Assembly (NCBI RefSeq): GCF_027579695.1
Contig: NC_083596.1
Coordinates: forward strand, 13,164,798-13,228,797
Length of the DNA stretch: 64,000 nucleotides
Direction: 5' to 3'
Origin: Neoarius graeffei
Taxonomy: Eukaryota; Chordata; Actinopteri; Siluriformes; Ariidae
Part shown: positions 22,100-33,684 of the stretch, one piece after another
Layout of the letters: each line of letters starts with the position of its first letter
Position numbering within the stretch: position 1 is the first letter of the stretch
The notes under the pieces: model-generated
What the model saw: the letters and a program-made list of their open reading frames with translations, nothing else
What the model was told of the DNA's origin: nothing
The model's database searches: none
Position numbers and translations under genes: made by a program

Positions 22100-23267
22100 C
22101 TTTATTCAATCCATGACTTAAAAAAAAAAAAAATCCACAGAAATCATCATAAATTACAGTATCCTAAAGTTCTCTATGACTGACTATTGAAACTACTTTG
22201 TCAGTAAACAACTCCAACCGTTCATTACTGGTTCACTTTTTTTTTTAATTAAAGGCTTTAATTTTACTCATCAATGATGGTTTTTAATGCAGGTGTTTGT
22301 TAGTAGTTTTGGTTCGTTAAAAAAAAAAAAAATCAACATCAATGAACTGCATACCAGTGTCATTTTTTTGTTTTGTTAACCAACATGTTAACTAATATCA
22401 GATCAGAGAACCTTAATGTAAAGCGTGATCAGGTATACATACAAAATTCAAAAAGCAAAACCCCAATGACCTTCAGTTTAAAGACCAGGGGTGGGTTTCC
22501 CAAAAGCCTCTTAACGCTAAGAGCATCTTAACGCGGAGAGACAGTGTTCAGTGTGCTGCTCGCTCTCCCATTTAACGATCTTTGTGCTACGGTGCTTTTC
22601 GGAAACCCATCCCAATTCTGTGGATCGTATTTGGATTAAAATTGGAATCCGAAAACACTTTACAGAATAAACCGTATATTTAGGAAAATATAGATTGAAC
22701 ACCTTGACAGATTGGACAACGCTTAACCAGGTTAGTTAGTCAGATCGTGGCTCTGTGCCATTGTAACCCACACATCCTTCAAAAATACGGTATGAACCAT
22801 ATTAAAGGATTTCACACGTACACACACACACAGCAATGTCTCATCCATTTCTTTCCATTTGGAGCTGCAATGCACAGCTTTGGTATCCAATACCATGGAA
22901 TTCAATGCAAATGCTTCAATTCGAATCCAATTATACAGATTAGACATACTGCTTTCTCAGAATGCTCTCTCCTTCCTACCGAAAGTACTGTACACACACA
23001 CACAATTACAGTACTGCATTCACACAGACATGAACACACTGCAAAGTGTTAAATATGGTCTAATATTCAGAGTTCCTTCCAGATGTTAAGTCTTTTTCTT
23101 TTGCAAGTGGTCAGATTAAGGAGGAGACTTTAACAGGAAGAAAAGTGACTGGATCATCATCCTCCTCCTCCCCACAATGATGACAGGCATTTACATGTTG
23201 GTCCCGGCCCTCAGGAGAGTCCCACCACACTTCCTGCTTGCTTTCTTCTACAGGAGCTGTACGCTGT
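22100..23267 (-). other. zfpl1: presumed 3' untranslated region of zfpl1
   Basis: It follows the zfpl1 stop on the minus strand. An AATAAA signal on that strand (TTTATT, 22101-22106) is the best candidate poly(A) signal near this end, but the true end cannot be fixed from sequence alone. A short MITE (22489-22615) and CA-rich runs lie inside. Confidence 0.45.
22489..22615 (+). mobile_element. short MITE (GTGGGTTTCCCAAAAGC family), copy 2
   Basis: The ends GGGTGGGTTTCCCAAAAGCC and TTTTCGGAAACCCATCC form an inverted repeat about 125 bp apart. The copy matches 18480-18600 in the same plus orientation, which makes it antisense to zfpl1. Confidence 0.75.
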
Positions 23268-23454
23268 TCACATGTTGCCCACTCTGATATTAGGGTTGAG
23301 CATGGGGTTCAGGTTGGGGTCTTCGTCAGCAGAAGCCCGGCCCAGCTTGGCCATGATGATGATGAGGGTGAAGAAGCCGAGCACTCCCAGGATTAGGAGC
23401 ATGAAGATTCTCTGCTTTAGTGTGAATGTCCTTCTCTTCGGGCCCAAGCGGTTC
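23268..23454 (-). CDS. zfpl1: zfpl1, last coding exon: transmembrane segment and lumenal tail
   Basis: The exon begins after an acceptor (CCTGCCAG) and encodes [18 protein letters not shown], then a hydrophobic segment at about residues 283-301 ([15 protein letters not shown]), then a 27-residue tail ending NPNIRVGNM and a TGA stop. The tail matches the conserved end of vertebrate ZFPL1 (DPNL.P..NP.IRVG). In the family this single segment anchors the protein in the cis-Golgi membrane with its zinc fingers in the cytosol, where it binds GM130. Confidence 0.95.
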
Positions 23455-23699
23455 CTGGCAGGAACAACAACAAAACTATAAACAAGTGTTGCCAGGCAAA
23501 ACAAACCTCGTCTGGTAGCACTTACAATGAATATCAAGGAAGATATCGCAAAGAAATGATTCTGACCTTTTTGGTGACTGTGTGTGAACATACTTGGCCA
23601 ATAAACATGGCTCTGAGTCTCCGCTGCTCTCAGCCAATCCGAACACACCGTACTGCGCGATTGTTACACTCTTACAGCATGATGACATAGTAGCTACCG

Positions 23700-23905
23700 C
23701 CTCGATATGACGCAGTAGCCACAAAGACCTTGACCAGATGACCCCCAAGATATTGGTGGTTCTATTTGAGACCAATGCCCATCTATCCTGAAAGTTTCAT
23801 TAAGATTGGTCCAGCCCGTTTCCCGTAACATCATTAACAAAAAAACAAACCCGACCGAAAACAATACCTCGCCCCCTGGTGAACTCCGTCCCGGGCGAAG
23901 TAATA
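23700..23905 (-). repeat. dispersed repeat with CCGAAAAC and CCTGGTGAAC blocks
   Basis: The stretch ending in CCGACCGAAAACAATACCTC looks like the reverse complement of the CCTCCGCCAAGGAGGTTATG repeat at 39151-39375, and belongs to a type of dispersed repeat common in aquatic animals. The ends were not fixed. Confidence 0.4.
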
Positions 23906-23935
23906 ATAACACACAGAAAGAGGTGGCTTTAACGC

Positions 23936-25069
23936 AGTGTTTCTCAACCACTGGTAATGGGCTGCAAAGTGCCATCTTGTGGGCCGTGATACCACCCCCC
24001 CAAGTTGAAGCTAATATGATACAATTGCTGGGTTGCATCCAACGTCACATCCGCCTCATTAAGCTATATACACTACAGTTCGCGATGGGTTATTGATGAA
24101 AATGAGGCATTTTGGTAGTGATATATACGGTACGTGAGCTAAAAGTTGTGGTGAACACTAGACTGTCATGCCTTTGCGCACTCGAGTCTGGCGCAGCCCG
24201 AGCGGCTCGGGACCCGGTCATTATGGGAAACACCTGATACTGATTCGAGCGCTATCAGCACGCACAGATACAGAAGCTGTTTTCACAGAGGCTTATCATT
24301 ATCACGGTCACGTTTGTTTCTAGCCATGTTTAGAACACCGTTTAAATACTCTGCTTTATGATTTTGCTTTGCTTCCGTTTTTGTAAATAACCACTCTTTC
24401 TGCGCTTAGATCCATCTACCGCCATCTATCTTGTGTCCTGATCGGCACATCTTGAACCCAGCCACATATAAAAACTTGTACGCCTTCATGCTCTTCCAGG
24501 TTTTCATCTGGGTGTCCGTGTAGAACGATGTCCGCAGTGCCGGGTAGTTTGAGATGTCAGGGAACTCGGCAGATGGATAATTTTCCAACTCGTAGGAAAA
24601 ATCCTTCCTTGTTAGCATGTAAGGATCTAATCCCATTGAGTGGTTTCTGTATCCACGTCTTTTGAGTGTACATCTTAGTTTTAATAATTTGTTTGTTTGC
24701 TGAACACAAACATGGCGATAAGTTCTTGTGTTAATGGACCAGACTCCACTTTTGGATCATTAATCCCTTTTGACTGAGAATGCCCTGCATGCATGGTTTT
24801 ATATTGGCTTCTAGCACATCCGTACAGTTTTAAATACAATACCTACAATTAAAAGAGTTTGTTTTTATTGCATTTATTTAATTCCTGGGCTCCCATCTGT
24901 AACAGGGAGTGATGTTGCATCCCATTAATACACTATGATAGATTATTCGATTCTAATAGAACAGATGAGCCAAAATAATTGGGGATCTTTTTTTTTTTTT
25001 TAAATGGGCCCCGATTCGTTAAAAGTATAAACAAGTGGGCCTTAAAGCAGAAAAGGTTGAGAACCCCTG
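23936..25069. mobile_element. hAT-type transposon (CAGTGTTTCTCAACC family)
   Basis: The ends are CAGTGTTTCTCAACCACTGG and GGTTGAGAACCCCTG. The flanks CTTTAACG and CTTTAATG (23928-23935, 25070-25077) are an 8-bp duplication with one mismatch. It carries a YqaJ-like coding fragment on the minus strand. Confidence 0.88.
24406..24636 (-). pseudogene. fragment of transposon-borne YqaJ-type protein
   Basis: The minus-strand frame reads DFSYELENYPSAEFPDISNY and MKTWKSMKAY. It aligns by eye with the fragment at 12286-12600 (P.x.E.[YF]P..xNY, then [YW]KS[LM]..Y), yet it sits in a hAT element, not in the 12086-14458 family. It is one short exon-like piece with no nuclease motif. Confidence 0.45.
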
Positions 25070-25140
25070 CTTTAATGGACACTATACCAAAACAAACTAC
25101 ATTTTTTTAAAAAATGTAAGCATTGAGATATCTGACGTAA

Positions 25141-25317
25141 ATGTATTTCCTCACATCCAGAGACAGATGTTTCAAGGAGGAGTTTGAATACTGGGAAAAC
25201 CTGCTCCTGAAGACGGAAGAAAGTTTCAGAGGGCTAAACCCGCCTCAGGATGAATACTTGGGAGTTACACCATCAGTGATGTTAACTCTAATTAGACAAA
25301 AATCCCAGATCTGCTAA
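25141..25317 (+). other. exon-like open frame of unknown origin
   Basis: The plus-strand frame reads RDRCFKEEFEYWENLLLKTE then ESFRGLNPPQDEYLG, and runs on to a stop at 25315-25317. It is preceded by a plausible acceptor (TTTCCTCACATCCAG, ending 25160). The composition is strongly protein-like. No clear splice donor follows and I do not recognise the family. It lies in a zfpl1 intron on the opposite strand, so it may be a processed or captured exon fragment. Confidence 0.3.
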
Positions 25318-25604
25318 TCTTTATGCAATTTTGTATAAAGGCTTGACGATTTAAAACCATACATCATTATCGCTTGAAAATACATCAAGTCTTTTCTCCC
25401 CAATCCAAATTAATGTGGAATAATTGACACGGGTGTTTTGAACACCCTAATACTATCCCAAATTAAAATCCTGCCCCTCCTCCCATCTCATTATCTGTGG
25501 TTAAAAATTCTTCCAGTATATAATTAACAGTTGTTCCACAAAATTGAGTCGAATGTGTGCTGATAGCGCCGAGTTGGCTAGAAGCCATATACATGTACGA
25601 CGAG

Positions 25605-26068
25605 ATTGAGTGGAATAAATGTTTTATTCTATCCACATTCACTGGATTTTGAGAAACCGAGCATTTTTTTTTTTTTGCAAATTTGATAAATAAACTTTAT
25701 ACAAAACGCCTGACAAAATCATTTCTGCTTAGAATGTAAACAAACCGGTGAAATAACAGTAGCAACTTTTGAAAAATGCTACAATAATAATAATAATAAT
25801 AATAATAATTTCTTGAAAGAAAAAAATACATTAATTGATACACTCTTACTATCAAATACTTTCATTCCATATTTTGTTCCTTTTTTTTTGGTATTTTTCA
25901 GGGTTGTGTGTTCGAGGAGGGTTTTTATTCCGTCCTCGGTTGGATCAGCAACACGCTCCGCCATTTTGTTTTTCTCTACTCATGGTACATGAGGTGATAT
26001 CTTAGTAGTAGAGTAGCCAATCAGAGCGTGCATTTGCTCATATCCAGTGAATGTGGATAAAATATCTA
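25605..26068. mobile_element. MITE with ATCCACATTCACTGGAT ends
   Basis: TTCTATCCACATTCACTGGA near 25635 returns inverted as TCCAGTGAATGTGGATAAAA near 26043. The interior has an (AAT)n run at 25784-25809. The target duplication is not clear. Confidence 0.65.
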
Positions 26069-26084
26069 TTATTATACCTTACAC

Positions 26085-26347
26085 TATCAAAGTCCCTTCC
26101 CACGCCATGTTGTCACATAGGGCGGCGCCGATCTCAGTTTCCGTAGCCCTCGGCCTCTCGCCTATTACATAGCTAGCTGGTTCTCTGGTAACCGCAAGAG
26201 TTTGACTCCCCACTCGCATCTGTATTGCAGCGTGCCTTGCCAGATGGCAGTAGGTACCATTTTTATGATGGTCTTTGGTATGACCCGACCGTGAGTAGAA
26301 CTCACGATCTCCTGATCGAGAGGCGGACACACTAACCGCTAGGCCAA
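26085..26347 (-). mobile_element. tRNA-derived SINE, second family, copy 1
   Basis: On the minus strand it starts TTGGCCTAGCGGTTAGTGTG (A box) and continues GCCTCTCGATCAGGAGATCG. It ends in GTGGGAAGGGACTTTGATAG. A second, split copy on the plus strand lies at 59459-59538 plus 61382-61575, and together they define the family. Confidence 0.8.
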
Positions 26348-27344
26348 CTCATGGTATACCTTACACTATACTACATAATATTTACAGGAGAAGAGACATG
26401 AGCTTAATTTTATATACATTTGCACTTTAGGAAGGGATATAAAAATCTAATTAAAAAACAAACTATTCAATATAATGGGCATGAAATTAAAGGGGATTTC
26501 TGTATTGTGTGCTGGAAATTAAAGCTCGAGTAAGTAACGGTGGGAAAACCAGCAAGAGTAAGCTAGATTTTTGAAAGTATCCAACTGAAAATTCCCACCC
26601 CTTTCCCTTCAAAATACATGAACGCGCACTGCCTGACTACCGCTGGAGGACGAGTCCACGAGAGAAAGCAGTGGGGGGGAGGAGCGTAGCGCTTCATTGT
26701 CATATCCAACGACCTCATGTCTCGTTCACATATAAGAAAACACCTAACATTATCATAAAATCAATGTAAACAAAGAACATGGCTATTGTTAGTACTCACA
26801 GCTGTCGACTAGCTCACTAGCTTTAGCAGTATGTCAGCAATATGTCTGCCTAGGCTCCTGGGAAACTCCGCTCACACACAATGAGTGCATGGGTAGAGTG
26901 TACGCACGCACGCATACCAATCTTTTCACAGCCCTGCGACTGCCACAGATGACAGGTTTTTTTTGTCAGAGCATTTGATTTATTTTCACTGCTGTCGGGA
27001 TGCAAAGAGAGTTTCAGGAAATATAACAAAAACTGCTTTGAAGAAAATGACCTACCCTACTTTTAATGATTTACGCATTTGGACCTCATTTATCAAGCGG
27101 AATATCGACAAAATTATTTTTAACAAGAGTGCTCCGAGAGCACAATATCCCCCGCTGGCAAATATATCTATGCTATAAGTGCTTAATACACCCTCATGAC
27201 ATTGTCAAAGTACTAGTTTGGTAGTCAACGGCCATAACTCTTGTAAAACGCGACGGAATTGAACGAAACTGCAATATGTGTATTACTGACATATACAGGG
27301 TTTCCCCAGGTTTGACCGCCATAAATTTAAGACTTTAAGACCTT

Positions 27345-27530
27345 TTTTTTTTTTTAAAGATTTTTTTTGGGCTTTTTTCACCTTTATTAGATAGGACAGT
27401 GTAGAGACAGGACAGGAAATGAGTGGGAGAGAGAGACGGGGAGGGATCGGGAAATGACCTCGGGTTGGAATCGAACCCTGGTCCCCGGATTTATGTGCCT
27501 TAGCCACCTGAGCCACGACGCCCCCAGACT
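27345..27530 (-). mobile_element. tRNA-derived SINE, third family
   Basis: Read on the minus strand it begins GGGGGCGTCGTGGCTCAGG (A box CGTGGCTCAGGTGGC) with a B box GGGTTCGATTCC and an A-rich tail. The flanking duplication AGACTTTAAGACCTTTTT (18 bp) is near perfect, so it inserted into the hAT end. Confidence 0.85.
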
Positions 27531-27660
27531 TTAAGACCTTTTTAAGACCACTTAAATGAGAATTAAGATCTACATCGCACCCATTATGCGGTCATAGAAC
27601 ACCAGATCAAATTCCCAATAATGACAAATGTTTCAAGTAAAAATACTTTTATAATAAAAG

Positions 27661-28335
27661 TTATATACTTAAGTCATTATGTGCATTGCTTGTCAAATCT
27701 TCACATTCAAGACAAGCAAGACCGAATTTTGTTGTGCAAGACGTTTTGTTTTTTCCACAGGAGAATGTTGTAGCGACTTCCGAGTCTGGGAACGCAGCCT
27801 TAAAGAGTTCGCTTATGCCCTCATTCGAGCTGTACGAGTGGTGTTCCGTAATTGTTTTTAAAATCCGGAGCACCTCTGCCCGAAGTGTCGGGGTTCCACC
27901 CATCATGCCACTGCTCGGCCCTTGTGTTGTTGCTAGCCTTGCCGATGATGTCTGGCTTGGCTGATGCTGCTGACGTTCGACAGTGGTGCTAGTGCCAACT
28001 CCAGGTGCATTCGGAGATTGAACCGTGCAGAACTGAGCGATGGGCTGGTGGCGGTGGAGGGCAGATACAATGTGCTTTGAGCTCTTCATGCGAGACTCTA
28101 AAGCGAAATGACCTATAGTGGACAACTTGAAGGTCTTTCGACAAACACAGCATCTTGCTTCAACGTCGCTTCCAGGAACCTCCCTCACCCAATCACGATA
28201 TCTTTCATCTGAAAGCCACTGCTGATTAAAATGACACTTCCCCATGCTGCGATTCACGGAGTCTCCTCTCCACCACGCACTCCAACGATTGCGCCGGCGC
28301 GAAAATGCATCAATATTGTTTCTTTCTTTGCGCAT
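27661..28335 (-). pseudogene. hAT transposase, N-terminal fragment
   Basis: The 224-codon minus-strand frame contains MGKCHFNQQWLSDERYRDWV, then C-x2-C (CCVC) and later H-type residues, typical of the BED-like zinc finger of teleost hAT transposases. It then runs TFSCGKNKTSCTTKFGLA. The catalytic and dimerisation regions are absent. The true start is probably the MGKCHF methionine near 28245. Confidence 0.7.
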
Positions 28336-28360
28336 ACTCCAAGAAATTCACTGATGTTAC

Positions 28361-29353
28361 TAGGGCTGTAACGATACACCCAACTCACGATTCGAATCGT
28401 ATCGCGATTTTTGACCCATGATTTGATACGCCCACGATTTTTTAAAAAATTTTTTTTAAAGTAGTAAATTTGACTTCTTAACATTTACTTACTTACATTA
28501 ACTATTTAATAACAAATAATTCAGACCACTGCAGAGAATGAGTAATATGTATGCAAAAATGAACAAATGTATATCCAAAGATTGTTTTATTTCTCAAAAT
28601 AATACTGTTGAGCCGGAAGCTCTGTTTTTTTCGGTTCTGAAAAAGTCATTTTTCCAAATCGTGTAAATCCGTTAAGATTTTTTTTTTTGGGGGGGTGGCT
28701 CTCTCACTGTCTCACTCTTATAGGGCCAATGATTTTCTGTGATCGCGGAAAACAGATGGAAATTACGGAATTTTTATAGTGAAACATTGCTCGCGTGTCA
28801 AAATGTAACTGCCGCAGAAGGCTTCCGCCCAAGCAGACATGCCTTCAGTGTTGCCAGATATTGCTAACGTTTTCCACCCCAAAATATGTTCAAAACCAGC
28901 CAAAAAGCACCAAAACCTGCCCAATCTGGCAACACTGCATGCCTTTCCGGTCAAGTGATTGTGATTGGCTTGTGGCACACCTAGCCAGCCAATGAGCTGC
29001 TTGTTTACAGATTCGCTCCCCGCGTCGCAACCAGAATGGCGACCGCTTAAAAGAAATGAATGCTCTGCCAGTGGCGAGTGTGGACGTTGCGTGACTCGCA
29101 GAAGATTGTCGCAGGTCGGCGAAAAAACGACTTACTAATAGATATAAAAAATAAAAGTAATTTAAGTAAGTTTAAAATGTAATTTAAATAAAAAGTAAAG
29201 TATTCATAAATTGAAGTTTGGAAGCGCCTCTGTTTTTGGGCTGAGGAGAAGTTTGAAAGGGTGTACCGCGATTCTGCCTTCTTGTATCGCGATACGGATC
29301 GTGGCTCTGCGTATCGCGATTTCGATTTCGATACGCATATCGTTACAGCCCTA
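28361..29353. mobile_element. hAT-type MITE (TAGGGCTGTAACGATAC family)
   Basis: The ends are TAGGGCTGTAACGATACAC and ATATCGTTACAGCCCTA. The 8-bp duplication GATGTTAC is perfect (28353-28360, 29354-29361). It contains the second 92-bp mini-MITE. Confidence 0.95.
28846..28937. mobile_element. 92-bp hAT mini-MITE, copy 2
   Basis: The ends are CAGTGTTGCCAGAT and ATCTGGCAACACTG. The 8-bp duplication CATGCCTT is perfect (28838-28845, 28938-28945). It has the same length and interior as 7766-7857. Confidence 0.95.
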
Positions 29354-29913
29354 GATGTTACTCAAAACCCACGTTTTCACATTGTAGAATAGTATGAGTA
29401 AATTTAAGACCTTTGTTTAAAAAATTAAGACTTGGGCAAAGCAATTTAAGATTTTTTAAGGCCTTAATTTTGGAATATTAAATTTAAGACTTTTAAGACC
29501 CCGCGGCTACCATGATATAACAAAGAATCTTGTCAAGTTTCGTGAAATTCCTCCAAAAATCGTGAGAGGAATTGATTTCAGAAGGCGAGTACCCTTCCCG
29601 GGATGGACAGACATCACCAAGACATAATCCTCTTTCGGGCCTTTCGGCCAGCGGGGGATAAAAATTTGTGGGAGAATTTACACAAGAAATTTGGCATTCG
29701 TTTAAAAAAAATTAGAATCTTATGAGAGCTGCTGAGATTCTGATATTTTTTACGCAACTTTCTGAAATGATGGTGTGAGTTTCTGTATACAATATGACCG
29801 CATGCCCAGCCATCACCGTGTGAAATTAAGAACGTACTGTAGGTATAAATACAAACAAACACGCAGTTACAGAGTTAAAAAGCAAAGCTAAGCTGAAGTG
29901 GGAGGAAACTCAC

Positions 29914-30037
29914 TTTAGGATCTGTGCAAACCAGCTGAGCGCTGGCCTCCGCCGGTACTTATCATCATCGAAGTCGATCTGAGTGACCGAAGTGTGGCCT
30001 GAGCCTCGTGTGTCGTACACCTTTCTAGGTGAAGAAG
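29914..30037 (-). CDS. zfpl1: zfpl1, sixth coding exon
   Basis: The exon reads [10 protein letters not shown], then [20 protein letters not shown], between an AG acceptor (TCTCTCAG) and a GTGAGT donor (AAA|GTGAGT). PRKVYDTR and [12 protein letters not shown] are hallmarks of ZFPL1. Phase is 1 in and 2 out, matching its neighbours. The cytosolic part is rich in charge just before the membrane segment. Confidence 0.95.
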
Positions 30038-30172
30038 CTGAGAGAGATTTAAAAAAAAAAAAAAAAAAGGGGGGGCAAAAACACCACACTTCAGTAAGTA
30101 GCAATAAAGTTCACAAAATGGTTAGAATGATACAAACAGCACTTTACACAAGCATGCTAGAAGCTTGATATA

Positions 30173-30225
30173 CAGCGCCCTCCACAATTATTGGCACCCC
30201 TCGTTAAGATATGTTCTTAGGCTTC

Positions 30226-30267
<42 letters not shown>

Positions 30268-31781
30268 ACAACAATGCAGAAAAAAAAAGATCCAACCTTT
30301 AATTCAAGTGCATTTATTCAGTGGGGGGGAAAAATCCCACATTAAGAAATAATTCTTTTACATGAAATCATGTGTGCCACAATTATTGGCACCCCTGATG
30401 TTAATACTTTGTACAACTCCCTTTTGCCAACAAGACAGCGCTTAATATTCTCCTATAACATTTCACAAGATGGGAGAATACAGAGAGAGAGAGGGATATT
30501 CGACCATTCCTCTTTGCACAATCTCTCTAAATCATCCAGAGTCCTGGGTCCTCCTGGGTCCAGTGCACTCTCCTCTTCAGCTCACCCCACAGGTTTTCAA
30601 TTGGGTTGAGGTCTGGGGACTGAGATGGCCATGGGAGGAGCTTGATTTTGTGTCTGGTGAACCATTTTTGTGTAGATTTGGCCACATGTTTAGGGTCATT
30701 ATCTTGCTGAAAGACCCAGTGACGACCCATCTTCAGCTTTCGGGCAGAGGCCACCAGATTTTGATTTAAAATGTCCTGGTATTTCAAAGAGTTCATGATG
30801 CCATGCACCCTAACAAGGTTCCCGGGGCCTTTGGAAGAGAAACAGGCCCACAGCATCACCGATCCTCCCCCATGCTTCACAGTGGGCATGAGGTGCTTTT
30901 CCGCATACTCATCTTTTGTGATGCATTAGAGCATTTGTTGCCCAAAAGCTCTATCTTGGTCTCATCTGACCAAAGCACACGGTCCCAGTTGAAGTCCCAG
31001 TACCGCTTAGCGAACTCCAGACGTTTACATTTATGCTTGTAAGTGAGAAAAGGCTTTTTCCGTGCATGCCTCCCAAACATCTTGTTGGCATGTAGATAGC
31101 CTGATGGTTGCTATGGAGACTTTGTGACCCCAAGATGCTACTCTTTGATGCAATTCTCTAACAGTGAGCTTTGGAGAACTTTTTACTTCTCTTACCATCC
31201 TCCTCACTGTGCGTGGTGGCAAGATAAACTTGCATCCTCGTCCAGACTTGTTTGCCACTGTTCCAGTTGTTTTAAACTTCTTGATGATTCCTCTGACTGT
31301 AGCTATGGGTAGGTGTAGGCGAGCAGCTATTTTCTTGTATCCATTGCCTGACTTATGAAGGTCGACACACATCTGCCTTACTTGAATGGTGTGTACTCGT
31401 CTTTCCCATGTTGAAGAGTGGATAAGAGAAATAGGTCTCTGTGTCACATCGTATTTATACCCCAGGGAAACAGGATGTGATGAATTACTAATTAAACGTT
31501 CCTAGATACTCTGATCAACTTTATAAACTACAGTAGAAATGACAGAAATGCCTCAATTACATTTATTTTCTAGAAATTATGGATGCCAATAATTGTGGAA
31601 CAGGTGATTTTATGAAAAATAATTATTTCTTAGTCATTTTTTTTTTAATTCACTTGAGTTAAGGGTTACATTTTTCTACAATTTTCAGTGTGAGATTATG
31701 CTTCTGCAATAAAATTTTTTTTTTATTTTAAGGCTTTTAACACGTCTTAACCAGGGGTGCCAATAATTGTGGAGGGCGCTG
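30173..31781 (-). mobile_element. Tc1-like transposon (CAGCGCCCTCC ends), transposase degraded
   Basis: The ends are CAGCGCCCTCCACAATTATT and its exact complement, flanked by TA on both sides (30171-30172, 31782-31783). The minus strand codes a Tc1 transposase in pieces: the N-terminal paired-like HTH (31447-31031), the first catalytic block LWSDETK (31080-30877), and the second with QQDNDPKH and NPIENLWGEL (30889-30527). The pieces lie in different frames, so at least two frameshifts inactivate it. An (AT)n run lies at 30235-30264. Confidence 0.92.
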
Positions 31782-32164
31782 TATACTCTGAAGTCTACTT
31801 TCTCCACTGTCCGAACTGAACTTTTAGCACCAGCAACATGGAACAGTTCTGTCGTCGCTCCAGTGACTCATCGCTGAAACTCCATCTCATACCATTTCCA
31901 ATAGGGAAACCAGTAGGAACTGGAACGTCCACTTCGACAAACAGTTGTGAAATATGATCACGCAGAGACAATTTCTGATTCAATCATGCTCAATTGATAT
32001 GACTCATTATTACGGAGAGAAGTACACACAGTGTCAATAACAAAGAACGAAGGATGAGTGTATATTGTGGCGATGGAAAACTGAAATCCAGCACGCACTC
32101 TCGATCAAATACAAAAACAAAGAGCTCTGTGATGATGATTAGATAAGTCAGTGATGTTTCAATC

Positions 32165-32205
<41 letters not shown>

Positions 32206-32454
32206 TTTATTGTGCCTACACAAAAAGCTATCATACTGGATGTCATGCTTTTGTGTCCTGGTCCAAAATTTCAGCATTTTTAGTCTTTCAGCCAAAAACA
32301 AACCACCTTTTTTTTTTTATTTTTGGCAGCAAATGTTTTAGTATTATTACAAGATTGTGAAATATTTGTCATCAAGAAAACGTTTTACCAAAAAATCATA
32401 AGTTTAACTAAAATTTTATAATATAAAAATATAGAAATAAATTCTCCCCTTTTA

Positions 32455-33137
32455 GTTATGCCGTCATAGTTAGTTGCCGGAGTCCCTGCTTGTACTCGGT
32501 GCAATATGTATACTGTTCCTACTTATTCAGGTGACGCTGGGCGTACCTAACAACCTGTTTTTTCTCCCCCTCCCCTCCAAACCTGTCCCTCTGAGTTACA
32601 TGTCGGTCCTGAGATCGAGATGCTGACTTCTTCTGCTCCTCGGACCTGCCTGATCCATCCTGATGCCCTATGTCTGGTCGGAATCTCATCATATCGCTCC
32701 TGTAGACGACGGCCCCATACGGACAGTTGAAAGTCACACTTGGAAGACGCTCTGGACTCTTACAGTAATGCTTTTATGGCTGACGACTACAGTTAACTTG
32801 TTAACTTTAGGACTGCGGTTGTCATTGCACGCAAGTTTCCATCAGTGAAGAGTTATAACATCAACTAAACTGACTTCATGTTCAAACTGTTAATGTAAGA
32901 GTCATGTTGTCTGTTGTTGCCCAAATGAGGATGGGTTCCCTTTTGAGTCTGGTTCCTCTCGAGGTTTCTTCCTCATGTATTCTGAGGGAGTTTTTCCTTG
33001 CCACCGTCGCCACAGGCTTGCTCATTGGGGATAGATTAGGGATAAAATTAGCTCATCTTTAAAGTCATTAAAATTCTGTAAAGCTGCTTTGCGACAATGT
33101 CTATTGTTAAAAGCGCTATAGAAATAAACTTGACTTG
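32455..33137 (+). repeat. dispersed element I, uninterrupted copy
   Basis: It runs from CTTTTAGTTATGCCGTCATAG to a 3' end ATAGAAATAAACTTGACTTG, similar to LINE or SINE 3' tails in fish. It contains GCTGCTTTGCGACAATGTC and a GAGGTTTCTTCCTCATG block. A minus-strand copy exploded by insertions covers 50598-57866, and this copy provides the empty sites. Confidence 0.8.
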
Positions 33138-33684
33138 AGACACACACGTACCGGTACAGTACTGTGCAAAAATCTATTTTTTTTCCCCATACAAACTTTG
33201 TTATAGATTTCTATTTTACGACTTTGACATTGAGTCAGTACAAAAACGTTTTAGAGTTCCAAACGTTCGTGTTTTTTCCAGCACAAAATTAAATGTTAGA
33301 GAAAAAAAAAAAAAGTTTGTATCTGAGCAGCGTATTACATAAGAGCGCACTTTTCAGATTAAAAAAGAAAACATAATGAAGGCTACTGGGTTTGGGGGGA
33401 AAAATTAAGAAGCGAGTGCGACATTAAAAGTGTCCAGAAGAACTGGGGCTGGTTCTGTAAGATGCTCAGTAAAACCTAAAAATCATTTCTGCATAAAACT
33501 GCACTCATTGGACCTGAGACTATGATTTATTATTATTTTTTTTTTTTTTAAAGTAAAGGGTCGTCTCAGACCAAATACTGACTTTGTTTCCTTTATTATG
33601 GCTTACTTCTGTTTATAGTATTTTTTTTTTTAAATGTTGAAACATTTTTCATTATATTTAAGTCATTTCTTTACATGTGCCTAA

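Larger units (their letters stand above)
27297..29512 (-). mobile_element. hAT-type transposon with N-terminal transposase ORF and nested insertions
   Basis: The left end is CAGGGTTTCCCCAGG and the right end CCCCGCGGCTACCATG. Both end regions repeat TTTAAGACTTTAAGACC-type sequence. The 8-bp duplication is decayed (GACATATA against ATGATATA). It contains a tRNA SINE (27345-27530), a transposase fragment and a nested hAT MITE (28361-29353). Confidence 0.75.

Noticed and set aside
22859-23089. CA-rich frames around 22750-23090
   Set aside because: They lie in the presumed zfpl1 3' region and arise from CACACA simple sequence.
27661-28335. 224-codon minus-strand frame as a host gene
   Set aside because: It matches the N-terminal part of hAT transposases and lies between hAT ends with nested insertions.
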